A stretch of DNA of 8,352 nucleotides, from contig JADYXV010000155.1 in assembly GCA_020853995.1 (NCBI GenBank), positions 1-8,352 on the forward strand, in the 5' to 3' direction. A model generated the notes under the pieces. The model worked only from the letters and a program-made list of their open reading frames with translations. It made no database searches and was not told where the DNA came from. The DNA is from Novosphingobium sp. (GTDB lineage Bacteria; Pseudomonadota; Alphaproteobacteria; Sphingomonadales; Sphingomonadaceae). The position numbers and the translations under genes are program-made. Below, piece after piece: positions 1 to 6,450 of the stretch. The first letter of the stretch is position 1; each line of letters starts with the position of its first letter.

Positions 1-807
1 ATCAACGCGCTCTATGCCGATCCGCGCACGCTGGAACTGTTCGATTATCATGGCGGCCTTTCAGATCTGGCGGCGAAGCACGTCCGCTTTATCGGCGATG
101 CGCGCCAACGCATCCGTGAGGATTACTTGCGTATCCTGCGCTACTTCCGCTTTCAGGCGCGTTTTGGCTCAATTCCTGCCGACGCCGAGGCAGAAGCAGC
201 GGTAAGCGAACTCGCCCCCGGCATGATGGGCCTTTCGCGCGAACGGGTCGGCTGGGAATTACTAAATCTGCTTGGCCTGCCCGATCCGGCCCCTACTGTG
301 CGGCGGATGGCGGATCTGGGCGTATTGGAGCAAGTATTGCCTGAAGTGACCCCGGCTGGACTGGATGCACTAACCGCGCTGACAGCCCATGAACAAGCGC
401 TTGGTGTGAAAGGTGTGGGCTTGCGTCGTCTTGCCGCACTATTGCCTGCCGATCCAGCTGTGGCAGAACAAGTCGCGCCCCGATTGCGCCTGTCGATTAC
501 GCAGCGCAAACGGCTTGGCGCTGCTGCGGCACGCGATGGTCAATGCGATCACCCACGAGGCCTTGCCTACCGTATTGGCATTGAAGAAGCGCGTGACCGG
601 TTGCTGCTGGCGGGCGCTCCCGTTGCGGCGCTTGATAACTGGGACATTCCGCGCCTGCCGCTGAAAGGTGGGCAGATTGTCGCACGCGGCATCAGCGCGG
701 GTCCGGAAGTGGCACGATTACTGCGGACAATCGAAGCGCGGTGGATTGCAGAGGAATTCCCTGACGAAGCGCGCGTTATGGCCATGCTGGACGAAGAATT
801 AGTCTGA
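1..807 (+). CDS. cca: CCA tRNA nucleotidyltransferase, 3' part (5' end outside window)
   Basis: Adds or repairs the CCA end of tRNAs, using CTP and ATP, in the cytoplasm. The frame is open from base 1 to the TGA at 805-807, giving the last 268 residues; the start and the N-terminal catalytic head are outside the window. The fragment opens with INALYADP, the segment that follows the catalytic core in this family. Next come a GGLSDL stretch near residue 18, VRFIGDA at 28-34, and the strongly conserved EDYLRILRYFRFQARFG at 40-56, the hallmark of class II CCA-adding and poly(A) polymerase enzymes. The remaining 200 residues are the helical, tRNA-binding body. In bacteria the same family includes poly(A) polymerase, so that alternative cannot be excluded without the missing head. 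It is the only plus-strand gene and converges on the J-domain gene, overlapping its last nine bases. I see no terminator of its own after the stop. Confidence 0.92.
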   Translation: MNALYADPRTLELFDYHGGLSDLAAKHVRFIGDARQRIREDYLRILRYFRFQARFGSIPADAEAEAAVSELAPGMMGLSRERVGWELLNLLGLPDPAPTVRRMADLGVLEQVLPEVTPAGLDALTALTAHEQALGVKGVGLRRLAALLPADPAVAEQVAPRLRLSITQRKRLGAAAARDGQCDHPRGLAYRIGIEEARDRLLLAGAPVAALDNWDIPRLPLKGGQIVARGISAGPEVARLLRTIEARWIAEEFPDEARVMAMLDEELV

Positions 808-1344
808 AGGATTGCCCTTCCATTCGCGCCGATCCTCTGCGGCACGCAGCACTTCGTATGAAATCTGCAGCTTCTGGAATTGTTCAGCCGCCGCCTTGTC
901 ACCGGGACGCACATCGGGGTGGACTTCCTTGGCCTTGCTGCGCCAAGCCTTTTTGATCGCATCGAAATCAGCGTCAGGATCAAGGCCCAGCATTTCAAGC
1001 GCGCGCAATTCATCCCGGCTGCGGGTGCCATCGCCCGAACCGCCCCATTCGGCCCAAGCTGCCTGTCGGTAACCTGCGCCTTCGCCGCGCTCTTCGGCTT
1101 CGCGCTGCTCGGCCTCTTCCTTGTTCAGGCCTTCAAAGTAATTCCAGCCTGCGTTGTATTCTGCCGCATGCTTCGGGCAAAAATACCAGCGATCCGGATT
1201 GTTGGGCGATTTGGGCGCAGGGCAATCGCCCTTTTCATCGCAGCCTGCCCGGTCACACAGCCGCACAGGAGTTGCCTCGCGCGCGCCTTGGTAACCGCGC
1301 CAGCGCGGAAAGCCCCAATCCGATGATCGTCCATTACGTGCCAT
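799..1344 (-). CDS. J-domain (DnaJ-like) protein with N-terminal Cys/His cluster
   Basis: A 181-residue putative co-chaperone that would stimulate an Hsp70 (DnaK) ATPase. The C-terminal J domain spans about residues 114-181 and has the diagnostic HPD at 142-144 (KEVHPDVRPGD), followed by the usual helix (AAAEQFQKLQISYEVL). The J domain is at the C-terminus and there is no Gly/Phe region, so this is a type III (DnaJ-C-like) protein, not DnaJ itself. The N-terminal part holds Cys30, Cys35, Cys41, Cys56 and His59 in a C-x4-C-x5-C-x14-C-x2-H pattern, plausibly a zinc site; that is inference. The start is the ATG at 1344 (MARNGRSSDWGF), which gives the N-terminus I remember for sphingomonad homologues; an in-frame start at 1374 would add ten unconvincing residues. 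There is no clear Shine-Dalgarno sequence. It lies 108 bp downstream of pal on the same strand, separated by hairpins, and its client is unknown. Confidence 0.88.
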   Translation of the reverse strand: MARNGRSSDWGFPRWRGYQGAREATPVRLCDRAGCDEKGDCPAPKSPNNPDRWYFCPKHAAEYNAGWNYFEGLNKEEAEQREAEERGEGAGYRQAAWAEWGGSGDGTRSRDELRALEMLGLDPDADFDAIKKAWRSKAKEVHPDVRPGDKAAAEQFQKLQISYEVLRAAEDRREWKGNPSD

Positions 1345-1400
1345 GGAAATGTGCAAAGCCCGACCTGCCCCCAAACGTCAAGATGGGATGCAGGACAATA

Positions 1401-1453
1401 TCGGCACAGACCCGAACCAAAATCGGCCCCGGCCTGTGCCGAACAGGCTTTTT
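1401..1453 (-). terminator. Overlapping hairpins between pal and the J-domain gene, possible terminator or attenuator
   Basis: Two perfect inverted repeats share one arm. Hairpin A pairs GCCTGT (1432-1437) with ACAGGC (1443-1448) around a 5-nt loop. On the plus strand it is followed by five T (1449-1453), a classic intrinsic terminator shape for plus-strand transcripts. On the minus strand it starts four bases after the pal stop codon, and a TTTT run follows at 1422-1419 after a GC-rich patch. Hairpin B pairs TCGGCACAG (1401-1409) with CTGTGCCGA (1434-1442) around 24 nt. A and B cannot form together. The likely role is to end or reduce the pal transcript, and perhaps to stop plus-strand read-through from cca. 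Which strand it serves is inference. Confidence 0.45.
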
Positions 1454-1968
1454 CAGTTCACCGTAACCGTAACAGCGCGACGGTTGCGCGCCCATGATTC
1501 CTCGTCAGATCCGATCGCCAGCGGACGTTCCTTGCCATAGCTGACAACAGAAATGCGGGCAGGATCAATCCCGAGGCTTACCAGATAATTCTTCGCGGCA
1601 TTGGCGCGGCGATCACCCAAAGCGATATTGTAATCGCGCGTGCCGCGTTCATCGGCATGGCCTTCGATGGTAATCGACTTGGCGGGATAACGCCCCAGCC
1701 ACTGCGCCTGGCTTTGCAGCACGCCTTGGTCCGACGCATCGATATTATACCTGTCCGTGTCGAAGGTGATCATGTCGGACATGACCGAAGCGATGAAATC
1801 ACCCTGGCTGCCGGGAACGGGGCCGGTTGGCTGCTGCATCGGCGGCGGGGTGGTTTGGGTGGTGTTGGCGGTGCCAGGTTCTGGCGGCAACTCTTTCGGC
1901 TTGGATGCGCAAGCGCCAAGACCAAGCGTGATAGCGGCAAGGCCAGCAATCATCAGTGAACGGGACAT
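1453..1968 (-). CDS. pal: Peptidoglycan-associated lipoprotein Pal
   Basis: An outer-membrane lipoprotein that binds peptidoglycan and TolB and helps the outer membrane constrict at division. It has 171 residues. A short signal peptide ends in the lipobox L17-G18-A19-C20, with Cys20 as the lipidated residue and Ala at +2, which fits outer-membrane sorting. Residues 21-55 are a Pro/Thr/Gln-rich tether. The OmpA-like domain covers about 65-171 and carries the signature EGHADERGTRDYNIALGDRR from 102 and RISVVSYGKERP at 138-149, the Asp and Arg positions used for peptidoglycan binding. The start at 1968 is fixed by a strong AAGGAG six bases upstream and by the correctly placed signal peptide; a longer frame reaching to 2106 would put residues in front of the signal. 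It lies 97 bp after tolB, more than the other tol gaps, so it may have some separate expression. I found no convincing -35/-10 pair there. Confidence 0.97.
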   Translation of the reverse strand: MSRSLMIAGLAAITLGLGACASKPKELPPEPGTANTTQTTPPPMQQPTGPVPGSQGDFIASVMSDMITFDTDRYNIDASDQGVLQSQAQWLGRYPAKSITIEGHADERGTRDYNIALGDRRANAAKNYLVSLGIDPARISVVSYGKERPLAIGSDEESWARNRRAVTVTVN

Positions 1969-1974
1969 GAGTTT

Positions 1975-1980
1975 CTCCTT
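1975..1980 (-). promoter_or_regulatory. Shine-Dalgarno site of pal (AAGGAG)
   Basis: The minus strand reads AAGGAGAAACTC just before the ATG at 1968, giving AAGGAG with a 6-nt spacer. It is the best ribosome binding site in the window and decides the pal start. Strong initiation fits Pal being a very abundant lipoprotein (family knowledge). Confidence 0.85.
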
Positions 1981-2065
1981 GGGGAGGTAAGAAGACGGGC
2001 AGCACAGGGTGATATGAGAACCGTGTGTTGGCAAGTGACCGTCATTACCCTTTGTTGCGTCAATT

Positions 2066-3448
2066 TCAGGGCAGAACGGGACCCCATGATGGATCAGAAC
2101 CATCAACAGGGGTATTCAGTTTCCGCTCGTTACGGCCGGTCAAATCCACCTGCCACACGCCGGTCTTGCCGTTGCCACGCTGGGTTCGGAAAAACTGCAC
2201 AATGCGTCCGTTGGGTGACCATGTCGGCGCTTCATCCTGCCAACTGTCTGTCAGGAAACGCATATCGCCACCAGATGGCGTAGTGACAGCGATGCGGAAG
2301 TTGCCCGCAATGTGCGTGAAGGCAATCTGGTCCCCGCGCGGTGACCATTCCGGTGTTGCCGCGCGCCCGCCAAAAAAGCTGATACGCTTCTGGTTCGATC
2401 CATCAGCGTTCATCACGTAAATCTGCTGTCCGCCTGACCGGTCGCTTTCAAACACGATCTTGCTTCCGTCGGGCGAATAGGACCCGCCAACATCCAGTCC
2501 CGGCGAATCGGTCAACTTGACCGGTTGCCCACCGTGCACCGAAATCCTGTAAATGTCGGTGTTTCCGGCGATGGCCATCGAATAGAGGATATATTTCCCG
2601 TCGGGCGACCAGCGCGGTGAAAATGTGGGGTTATTGCTGGAAGTCACCAGCCTCTGCTGACCGGTCCCGATATTATAGATATAGATGCGCGGCGCACCGT
2701 TCAGATAGCTGAGGTAGACGATCTGGCTGTAATCGGGCGAATAGCGGGGCGTCAGCGCCGTGGCCTGTCCATTGGTGATAAAGCGATGGTTTGCACCATC
2801 CGAATCCATGATCGCCAATTGCTTGCGGCGACGGTCTTTGGGGCCGGTTTCCGCGATATAGGCAATCTTGCTGTCAAAGAACGGACTTTCTCCGGACAGG
2901 CGCGAATAGACCATGTCGGCGCACTTGTGTGCCGCGCGCCGCCATTCTTCAGGCTTTACTACATACCCCTGCCGCGCCAGTTCGCTGCCCAGCGCCACGT
3001 CATACAGATAGCAGCCCACGGTCAGGCGGCCATCGTCATTGGCCTTCACAAAGCCCTGCACCAGCATTTCCGCCGAACGTCCGCGCCAACCATCAAATGC
3101 TGGCGCAGATACTTGCGCCAGTTCGATCGCGGGCAAGGCATCCGGGCCAACCGGCTTGAACAATCCGTTGTTTTTCAGATCATTGAACACCACCCGCGCA
3201 ACATTACGGCCTAGTGCTTCGGTAGTGCCACCTTCGGCCGCAGTACCGACGCTGGCGTTTGTCGGAAACGCTGGGATGGCAATACCTAGGTCCTGCCACT
3301 CACTTTCGTCAGTCACAGAACCGGTCAATCCCTCATCTTCCGGCCCGGCCTTGGCCACCTTGGAAGCGGGCACCACAGCCTGTTGGGCCACCACCATCGC
3401 CGGAACCAACAAAAGTCCCGCGTACAGGAAAAGATAACGCAACTTCAT
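2066..3448 (-). CDS. tolB: Tol-Pal system periplasmic protein TolB
   Basis: A periplasmic propeller protein that shuttles between TolA and Pal. It has 460 residues, somewhat longer than the 430 of E. coli TolB. Residues 1-21 are a Sec signal peptide (hydrophobic 6-19, likely cut after VVA). A TolB N-terminal domain follows, from DLGIAIPAF at 53-61 to about 185. The C-terminal beta-propeller shows regularly spaced WD40-like PD40 motifs: SPD or SPxG at 237, 281, 325, 369 and 411, each 42-44 residues apart, with a closing SWGP at 454-457. Cys146 and Cys176 in the N-terminal domain could form a disulfide (inference). A roughly 30-residue, partly acidic stretch precedes the first strand of the mature protein. 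The ATG at 3448 overlaps the TGA of the tolA gene (ATGA), and AAGAGGT at 3456-3462 lies 7 nt upstream, so translation is probably coupled. Confidence 0.97.
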   Translation of the reverse strand: MKLRYLFLYAGLLLVPAMVVAQQAVVPASKVAKAGPEDEGLTGSVTDESEWQDLGIAIPAFPTNASVGTAAEGGTTEALGRNVARVVFNDLKNNGLFKPVGPDALPAIELAQVSAPAFDGWRGRSAEMLVQGFVKANDDGRLTVGCYLYDVALGSELARQGYVVKPEEWRRAAHKCADMVYSRLSGESPFFDSKIAYIAETGPKDRRRKQLAIMDSDGANHRFITNGQATALTPRYSPDYSQIVYLSYLNGAPRIYIYNIGTGQQRLVTSSNNPTFSPRWSPDGKYILYSMAIAGNTDIYRISVHGGQPVKLTDSPGLDVGGSYSPDGSKIVFESDRSGGQQIYVMNADGSNQKRISFFGGRAATPEWSPRGDQIAFTHIAGNFRIAVTTPSGGDMRFLTDSWQDEAPTWSPNGRIVQFFRTQRGNGKTGVWQVDLTGRNERKLNTPVDGSDPSWGPVLP

Positions 3449-4362
3449 TGGGACAACCTCTTGTCGAACCGAAACGCAGATATCCGCTTCCAGTTGCTGT
3501 AATATTCCGTCGGCAAATCAAAAGGGGCGGCAAGCTGAACTGCACGGATTGCAAGCTCAACGTGGCGCTTGGCCTGAGCTTCGTTCGCCGGGGTGATCCC
3601 GGTCTGGCTCACCAACCGTGGTCGTCCGGCAAGACTGCCATCTTTATTGAGCTCCCAAGCCAGCACTGTGACCAGCTTGTCGACATCGACACCTTGCGGT
3701 CCGGCCCAGTGCGCCTTGATCTGTCGTGCAAGGGAACTGGCAAGCGAAGATCTCACATCCGGTCCCGCAGTTGCGGCAGGCGGCGTTTTGGCCGTGCCCG
3801 GCGTGCTGGCGGCCGGAACGCCCTTGAGGAAGTCCGAACCGATCCGGCTTGCGCCACTGGGCGCATCGGGGCGTCGGCGCGGTGCAGGATCGGCTGCTTT
3901 GGCGACAGGCTTTGCCGCTGCCGGCTTTGCCGGTGAAGGCTTTGGCATAGGCTTGGCCGGAACTGCACGTGCCGGTGCGGGCTGCGGCTTGACCGCAGGT
4001 TTGCTGGGCAAAGGACGGGGCGGCTGGGGCTGGGGAACCGGCTTTGGCGCAACAGGTTGCGGCTTTTGCGGCGCAGGTTGTGGCGGCGCAGGCACCGGTT
4101 CCTGAACCGCCTCAGGTTCGGACGGTGCCTCTCCCAGTTGCGGCGCGACATCGGGTGCCGCTTGTGCTGCCGGATCGGGCGAGGTCGATTGGTCCGAAAT
4201 TTCATCGGAAAAGGTGATTTCGATAGGCTGTGGTGCGGGTTGGATTTTCTTGCCCGGAGGCGCGAGCGAAAAGGCGACAAGCAGCGCGATATGCGCCACT
4301 GCGGCAATCGTCAGCCCGGCACCTTCCTGCCACGTCAGTCTGCCTGCGGAAGTATCGCGCAT
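3445..4362 (-). CDS. tolA: TolA/TonB-like energy-transducing protein of the Tol system
   Basis: An inner-membrane protein expected to carry TolQR motor force across the periplasm to TolB and Pal. It has 305 residues in three parts. A single membrane anchor lies at about 16-35 and includes His24. Next is a very Pro/Ala/Lys-rich spacer, about 89-165, with repeated KP, QP and AP units. A C-terminal TolA/TonB-fold domain covers about 203-305, with the characteristic ELNKDGSLAGRPRLVSQTG at 237-255. E. coli TolA has a long helical middle domain, whereas this spacer looks like that of TonB. Position between tolR and tolB argues for TolA. Position 20, matching Ser18 of the E. coli SxxxH motif, is Ala. 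I chose the ATG at 4362, 10 nt after the tolR stop; an in-frame TTG at 4371 would add three residues. Neither has a clear Shine-Dalgarno sequence, so translation probably depends on tolR. Confidence 0.88.
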   Translation of the reverse strand: MRDTSAGRLTWQEGAGLTIAAVAHIALLVAFSLAPPGKKIQPAPQPIEITFSDEISDQSTSPDPAAQAAPDVAPQLGEAPSEPEAVQEPVPAPPQPAPQKPQPVAPKPVPQPQPPRPLPSKPAVKPQPAPARAVPAKPMPKPSPAKPAAAKPVAKAADPAPRRRPDAPSGASRIGSDFLKGVPAASTPGTAKTPPAATAGPDVRSSLASSLARQIKAHWAGPQGVDVDKLVTVLAWELNKDGSLAGRPRLVSQTGITPANEAQAKRHVELAIRAVQLAAPFDLPTEYYSNWKRISAFRFDKRLSQ

Positions 4363-4372
4363 CAAAGCCAAC

Positions 4373-4828
4373 TTATTGCGGCGCGGCTGAACTGTTGGTG
4401 ACCAGCGAGATAGACTTGAACCCGGCTGCGTTCAGTTCCCCCATCACGGCTGCAACGCGCCCCCAATCAAGCACGCGATCGGCCCGCAAAGTTACCAACG
4501 GGGGTTTGGCCTTGCCACCAAGTCCGGCAAGCCGGTCAGTCAATTCGCCAGGTGCCAATTGTTCGTCATCAAGAAAAACCGCCCCCTGCGCATCCAGAGA
4601 AACAGTGATCTGGTTTTCCTGCTGGTCCAGCGGGTCGGCTTTGCTGTCCGGCAGGTCAACCGGCACGCCGGAAGCCAGCATCGGCGCGGTGACCATGAAG
4701 ATGATCAACAATACCAGCATGACGTCGACGAACGGAGTAACGTTTATCTCACTCATCGCAGCGCGCCCGCCACGACCACGCCGCCCGCGACCTCTACCAC
4801 TCCCTCCGGAACCCACTGACATCGCCAT
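4373..4828 (-). CDS. tolR: Tol-Pal system motor protein TolR
   Basis: An ExbD/TolR family subunit that forms the proton channel with TolQ in the inner membrane. It has 151 residues. The N-terminal cytoplasmic tail is unusually rich in Gly and Arg (six Arg between 12 and 22). One transmembrane helix follows, starting at INVTPFVDVMLVLLIIF (28-44) and running to about 48. Asp35 in it matches the essential Asp23 of E. coli TolR. The periplasmic domain runs from about 52 and ends in the usual LRADRVLDWGRVAAVM-type segment. The start is the ATG at 4828, with GGAGG (4837-4841) eight bases upstream, inside the last codons of tolQ. A second ATG two codons on is less well spaced. Stop and start are three bases from the tolQ stop, and the tolA gene follows within 10 nt. 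Confidence 0.96.
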   Translation of the reverse strand: MAMSVGSGGSGRGRGRRGRGGRAAMSEINVTPFVDVMLVLLIIFMVTAPMLASGVPVDLPDSKADPLDQQENQITVSLDAQGAVFLDDEQLAPGELTDRLAGLGGKAKPPLVTLRADRVLDWGRVAAVMGELNAAGFKSISLVTNSSAAPQ

Positions 4829-4831
4829 CGC

Positions 4832-5533
4832 TCAGGCCTCCAGTTCGCGGCTGAGCGAGGCGTGGAAGCGGTCCGCAAAACGGTACATGCGTGATTCAAA
4901 GCGGTTTACGCGATGGGAAAAGCGATTGTAGGCGATAACGGCGGGAATAGCAGCGAACAGACCGATAGCCGTTGCAAACAGCGCCTCCGAGATGCCGGGT
5001 GCCACCACGGCGAGCGAGGAGTTCTGCTGCGCGCCAATGTTGAAGAAACTGTCCATGATGCCCCACACCGTACCGAACAGGCCAACGAAGGGCGCGACAG
5101 AGCCGACCGTGGCAAGAAAGTTCAGCCGGCTGGCAAGTGCGTCGGTTTCCGTGACCACCGCGCCTTCGAATGCAGTCGTCAAACGCTGGCGTGTGCCTTC
5201 GCGGTCAATTGCCTTGCCCGATGTGGAACGCCGCCATTCTGCCAAAGCGGCATTCACGACGCGCGCGGATGGCAAGTCGCGGCTTTTGTTCTCTTTCTGA
5301 AACTGGTCAATGTCGCGCGCTTCCCAGAACTCGCGTTCATACTTGTCGCAATTGCGCTGAACGCTGCCCATTTTCAGCGAGAAGCTGATGATGATCGTCC
5401 ACACCCACACGCTGGCCAGCACCATTCCGGCCATGACAGCTTGTACGACGTAATCCGCGTCAAGAAACAACTGAAGCGGATTGAGGGAGGTCGGCGCGAA
5501 GGAAACGCCTTGGCTTAACAACGCAAACGTCAT
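4832..5533 (-). CDS. tolQ: Tol-Pal system motor protein TolQ
   Basis: A MotA/TolQ/ExbB proton-channel subunit of the inner membrane; its ring surrounds the TolR helices. It has 233 residues, close to the 230 of E. coli TolQ. Helix 1 covers about 29-52. A cytoplasmic loop covers about 55-135. The family signature FLATVGSVAPFVGLFGTVWG starts at 139 in helix 2, and VAPGISEALFATAIGLFAAI starts at 177 in helix 3. Thr142 and Thr188 lie at the positions of the channel-lining threonines known in E. coli TolQ (Thr145 and Thr178 regions; exact matching is by eye). A Ser/Thr/Arg-bearing cytoplasmic C-terminus follows. The start ATG at 5533 overlaps the ybgC stop (ATGA). Only a weak, distant AAGGA is present, so re-initiation after ybgC is likely. 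Confidence 0.97.
   Translation of the reverse strand: MTFALLSQGVSFAPTSLNPLQLFLDADYVVQAVMAGMVLASVWVWTIIISFSLKMGSVQRNCDKYEREFWEARDIDQFQKENKSRDLPSARVVNAALAEWRRSTSGKAIDREGTRQRLTTAFEGAVVTETDALASRLNFLATVGSVAPFVGLFGTVWGIMDSFFNIGAQQNSSLAVVAPGISEALFATAIGLFAAIPAVIAYNRFSHRVNRFESRMYRFADRFHASLSRELEA
4837..4841 (-). promoter_or_regulatory. Shine-Dalgarno site of tolR (GGAGG) inside the tolQ 3' end
   Basis: The minus strand reads GGAGG, then 8 nt, then the ATG at 4828. It supports this start over the in-frame ATG at 4822, which would be 14 nt away. It overlaps the codons for Leu-Glu-Ala at the end of TolQ. Confidence 0.7.
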
Positions 5534-5994
5534 GGGGTGTCAGGTCCTTCAACTTGGCTAACTATAGTTTGAAATGCAGCCACCCATTCGCGTGGCTGGC
5601 GACGTGGGCGACCATTTGGAGCGACGAATGCCACCCGCACTCTGGCTTCGCACAAAAGCGTTTCGTCCCTGAACGCACGCTGCACGATGCGGCAGGATGC
5701 AGGGGAAAGTTCAACAACGTGGCTGCGTATCAGCACAGCATCGTCCAGCTTGGCCGGACGCAAGTACCGCAAATCAAGCGCGCTGACAGCATAGGCGCCC
5801 TCGCCCGCCTCGTGGGCGGCACGCTGGTCTATCCCGAGCAAGCGAAGCATGTCTGACCGGGCGCGTTCGAACCAGCGCAAGTAATTGGCATGATAGACAA
5901 CGCCCGAAAGGTCCGTGTCTTCAAAATAGACACGGACAGCAAACAAGTGCTGGTTGCCGTCAAAACGGCCGGAAGGAGGCTGGTGTAAAGTCAT
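5530..5994 (-). CDS. ybgC: YbgC/4HBT-family acyl-CoA thioesterase of the tol locus
   Basis: A cytoplasmic hot-dog-fold thioesterase that hydrolyses acyl-CoAs; it is the usual first gene of tol-pal operons and has been linked to phospholipid metabolism. It has 154 residues, slightly longer than E. coli YbgC, with about ten extra N-terminal residues. The active-site segment VYFEDTDLSGVVYHANYLRW starts at 22. Asp28 matches the catalytic Asp18 of E. coli YbgC and His35 matches His25. ERAR at 43-46 is also conserved. The gene overlaps tolQ by four bases. It begins after a 75-bp gap behind the HIT gene, so it may head its own transcript. The start codon sits at the foot of an 8-bp hairpin, and no good Shine-Dalgarno sequence is visible, which leaves some doubt about the exact start. 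Confidence 0.95.
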   Translation of the reverse strand: MTLHQPPSGRFDGNQHLFAVRVYFEDTDLSGVVYHANYLRWFERARSDMLRLLGIDQRAAHEAGEGAYAVSALDLRYLRPAKLDDAVLIRSHVVELSPASCRIVQRAFRDETLLCEARVRVAFVAPNGRPRRQPREWVAAFQTIVSQVEGPDTP

Positions 5995-6019
5995 TCGCGA
6001 GCGACTCTACCCTCGCGAA
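5994..6019 (-). promoter_or_regulatory. Hairpin over the ybgC start region (possible translational control)
   Basis: TTCGCGAG (5994-6001) and CTCGCGAA (6012-6019) form a perfect 8-bp inverted repeat with a 10-nt loop. In the minus-strand RNA the last base of the stem is the A of the ybgC ATG, and the loop holds the only weak purine-rich candidate ribosome site (GGUAGAG). The structure would hinder initiation at the head of the tol genes. The role is inference. Confidence 0.4.
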
Positions 6020-6069
6020 GACTCGTAGGGCCAGGGTTGGTTAACGTCTTACTTGCATGAAAATTCGTT

Positions 6070-6447
6070 TCAACGCACCAGCATGGGGCCGAGCGGCTGT
6101 CCTGCAAACAAATGAACGTGCAGGTGCGGCACTTCCTGGTGGCTATTGGTGCCCGTATTGGCAAGCAGACGATAGCCGGGTTCCACCAGCCCCATCTGCC
6201 GCGCGACCAAGCCCACAGCGCGGACGAACCCTGCGATTTCGGCGTCGCTTGCCTTGGCCGAGAAATCATCCCAGCTGACATAGGCACCCTTGGGGATCAC
6301 CAGAACGTGGGTTGGCGCCTGCGGGTTGATATCGTGAAACGCCAGCGCGAATTCGTCCTGATACACGGTCTTGTTGGGGATTTCCCCGCGCAGGATCTTC
6401 GCAAAAATGTTCTGGTCGTCATAAGGTTGCGTCGCGTCAACAGCCAT
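6070..6447 (-). CDS. HIT-family (HINT-like) nucleotide-binding protein
   Basis: A small cytoplasmic histidine-triad protein of 125 residues, expected to be a nucleoside phosphoramidate or AMP-lysine hydrolase of the HINT branch; its physiological substrate is not known from the sequence. NIFAKILRGEIP at 13-24 is the typical HINT N-terminal element. HVLVIPKGAY at 47-56 follows, then NTGTNSHQEV at 97-106, and finally the triad HLHVHLFAG at 108-116 with His108, His110 and His112; His110 is the expected nucleophile. The start at 6447 has AGGAG at 6458-6462, with a 10-nt spacer, inside the end of hisE. Only three bases separate it from the hisE stop, so it is very likely part of the his transcript. 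HIT genes next to hisE are common in alphaproteobacteria (from memory). Confidence 0.94.
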   Translation of the reverse strand: MAVDATQPYDDQNIFAKILRGEIPNKTVYQDEFALAFHDINPQAPTHVLVIPKGAYVSWDDFSAKASDAEIAGFVRAVGLVARQMGLVEPGYRLLANTGTNSHQEVPHLHVHLFAGQPLGPMLVR

Positions 6448-6450
6448 GGT

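Noticed and set aside
1969..2065. A promoter for pal in the 97-bp gap after tolB, starting from TTGACG at 2063-2058
   Set aside because: No acceptable -10 box lies 16-18 bases downstream; without it the match is not convincing.
3900..4120. Apparent DNA repeats in the tolA gene
   Set aside because: They come from repeated KP, AP and QP codons in the protein spacer; unit lengths are irregular, so this is not a separate repeat element.
3753..4307. A 184-codon minus-strand frame rich in Arg, Pro and Ser inside the tolA spacer
   Set aside because: It is the +1 frame of the repetitive Pro/Lys/Ala-coding region; the TolA frame has an anchor and a C-terminal domain.
4913..5518. A 201-codon plus-strand frame inside tolQ
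   Set aside because: Mirror of the tolQ codon pattern with no recognisable domain; tolQ is certain.
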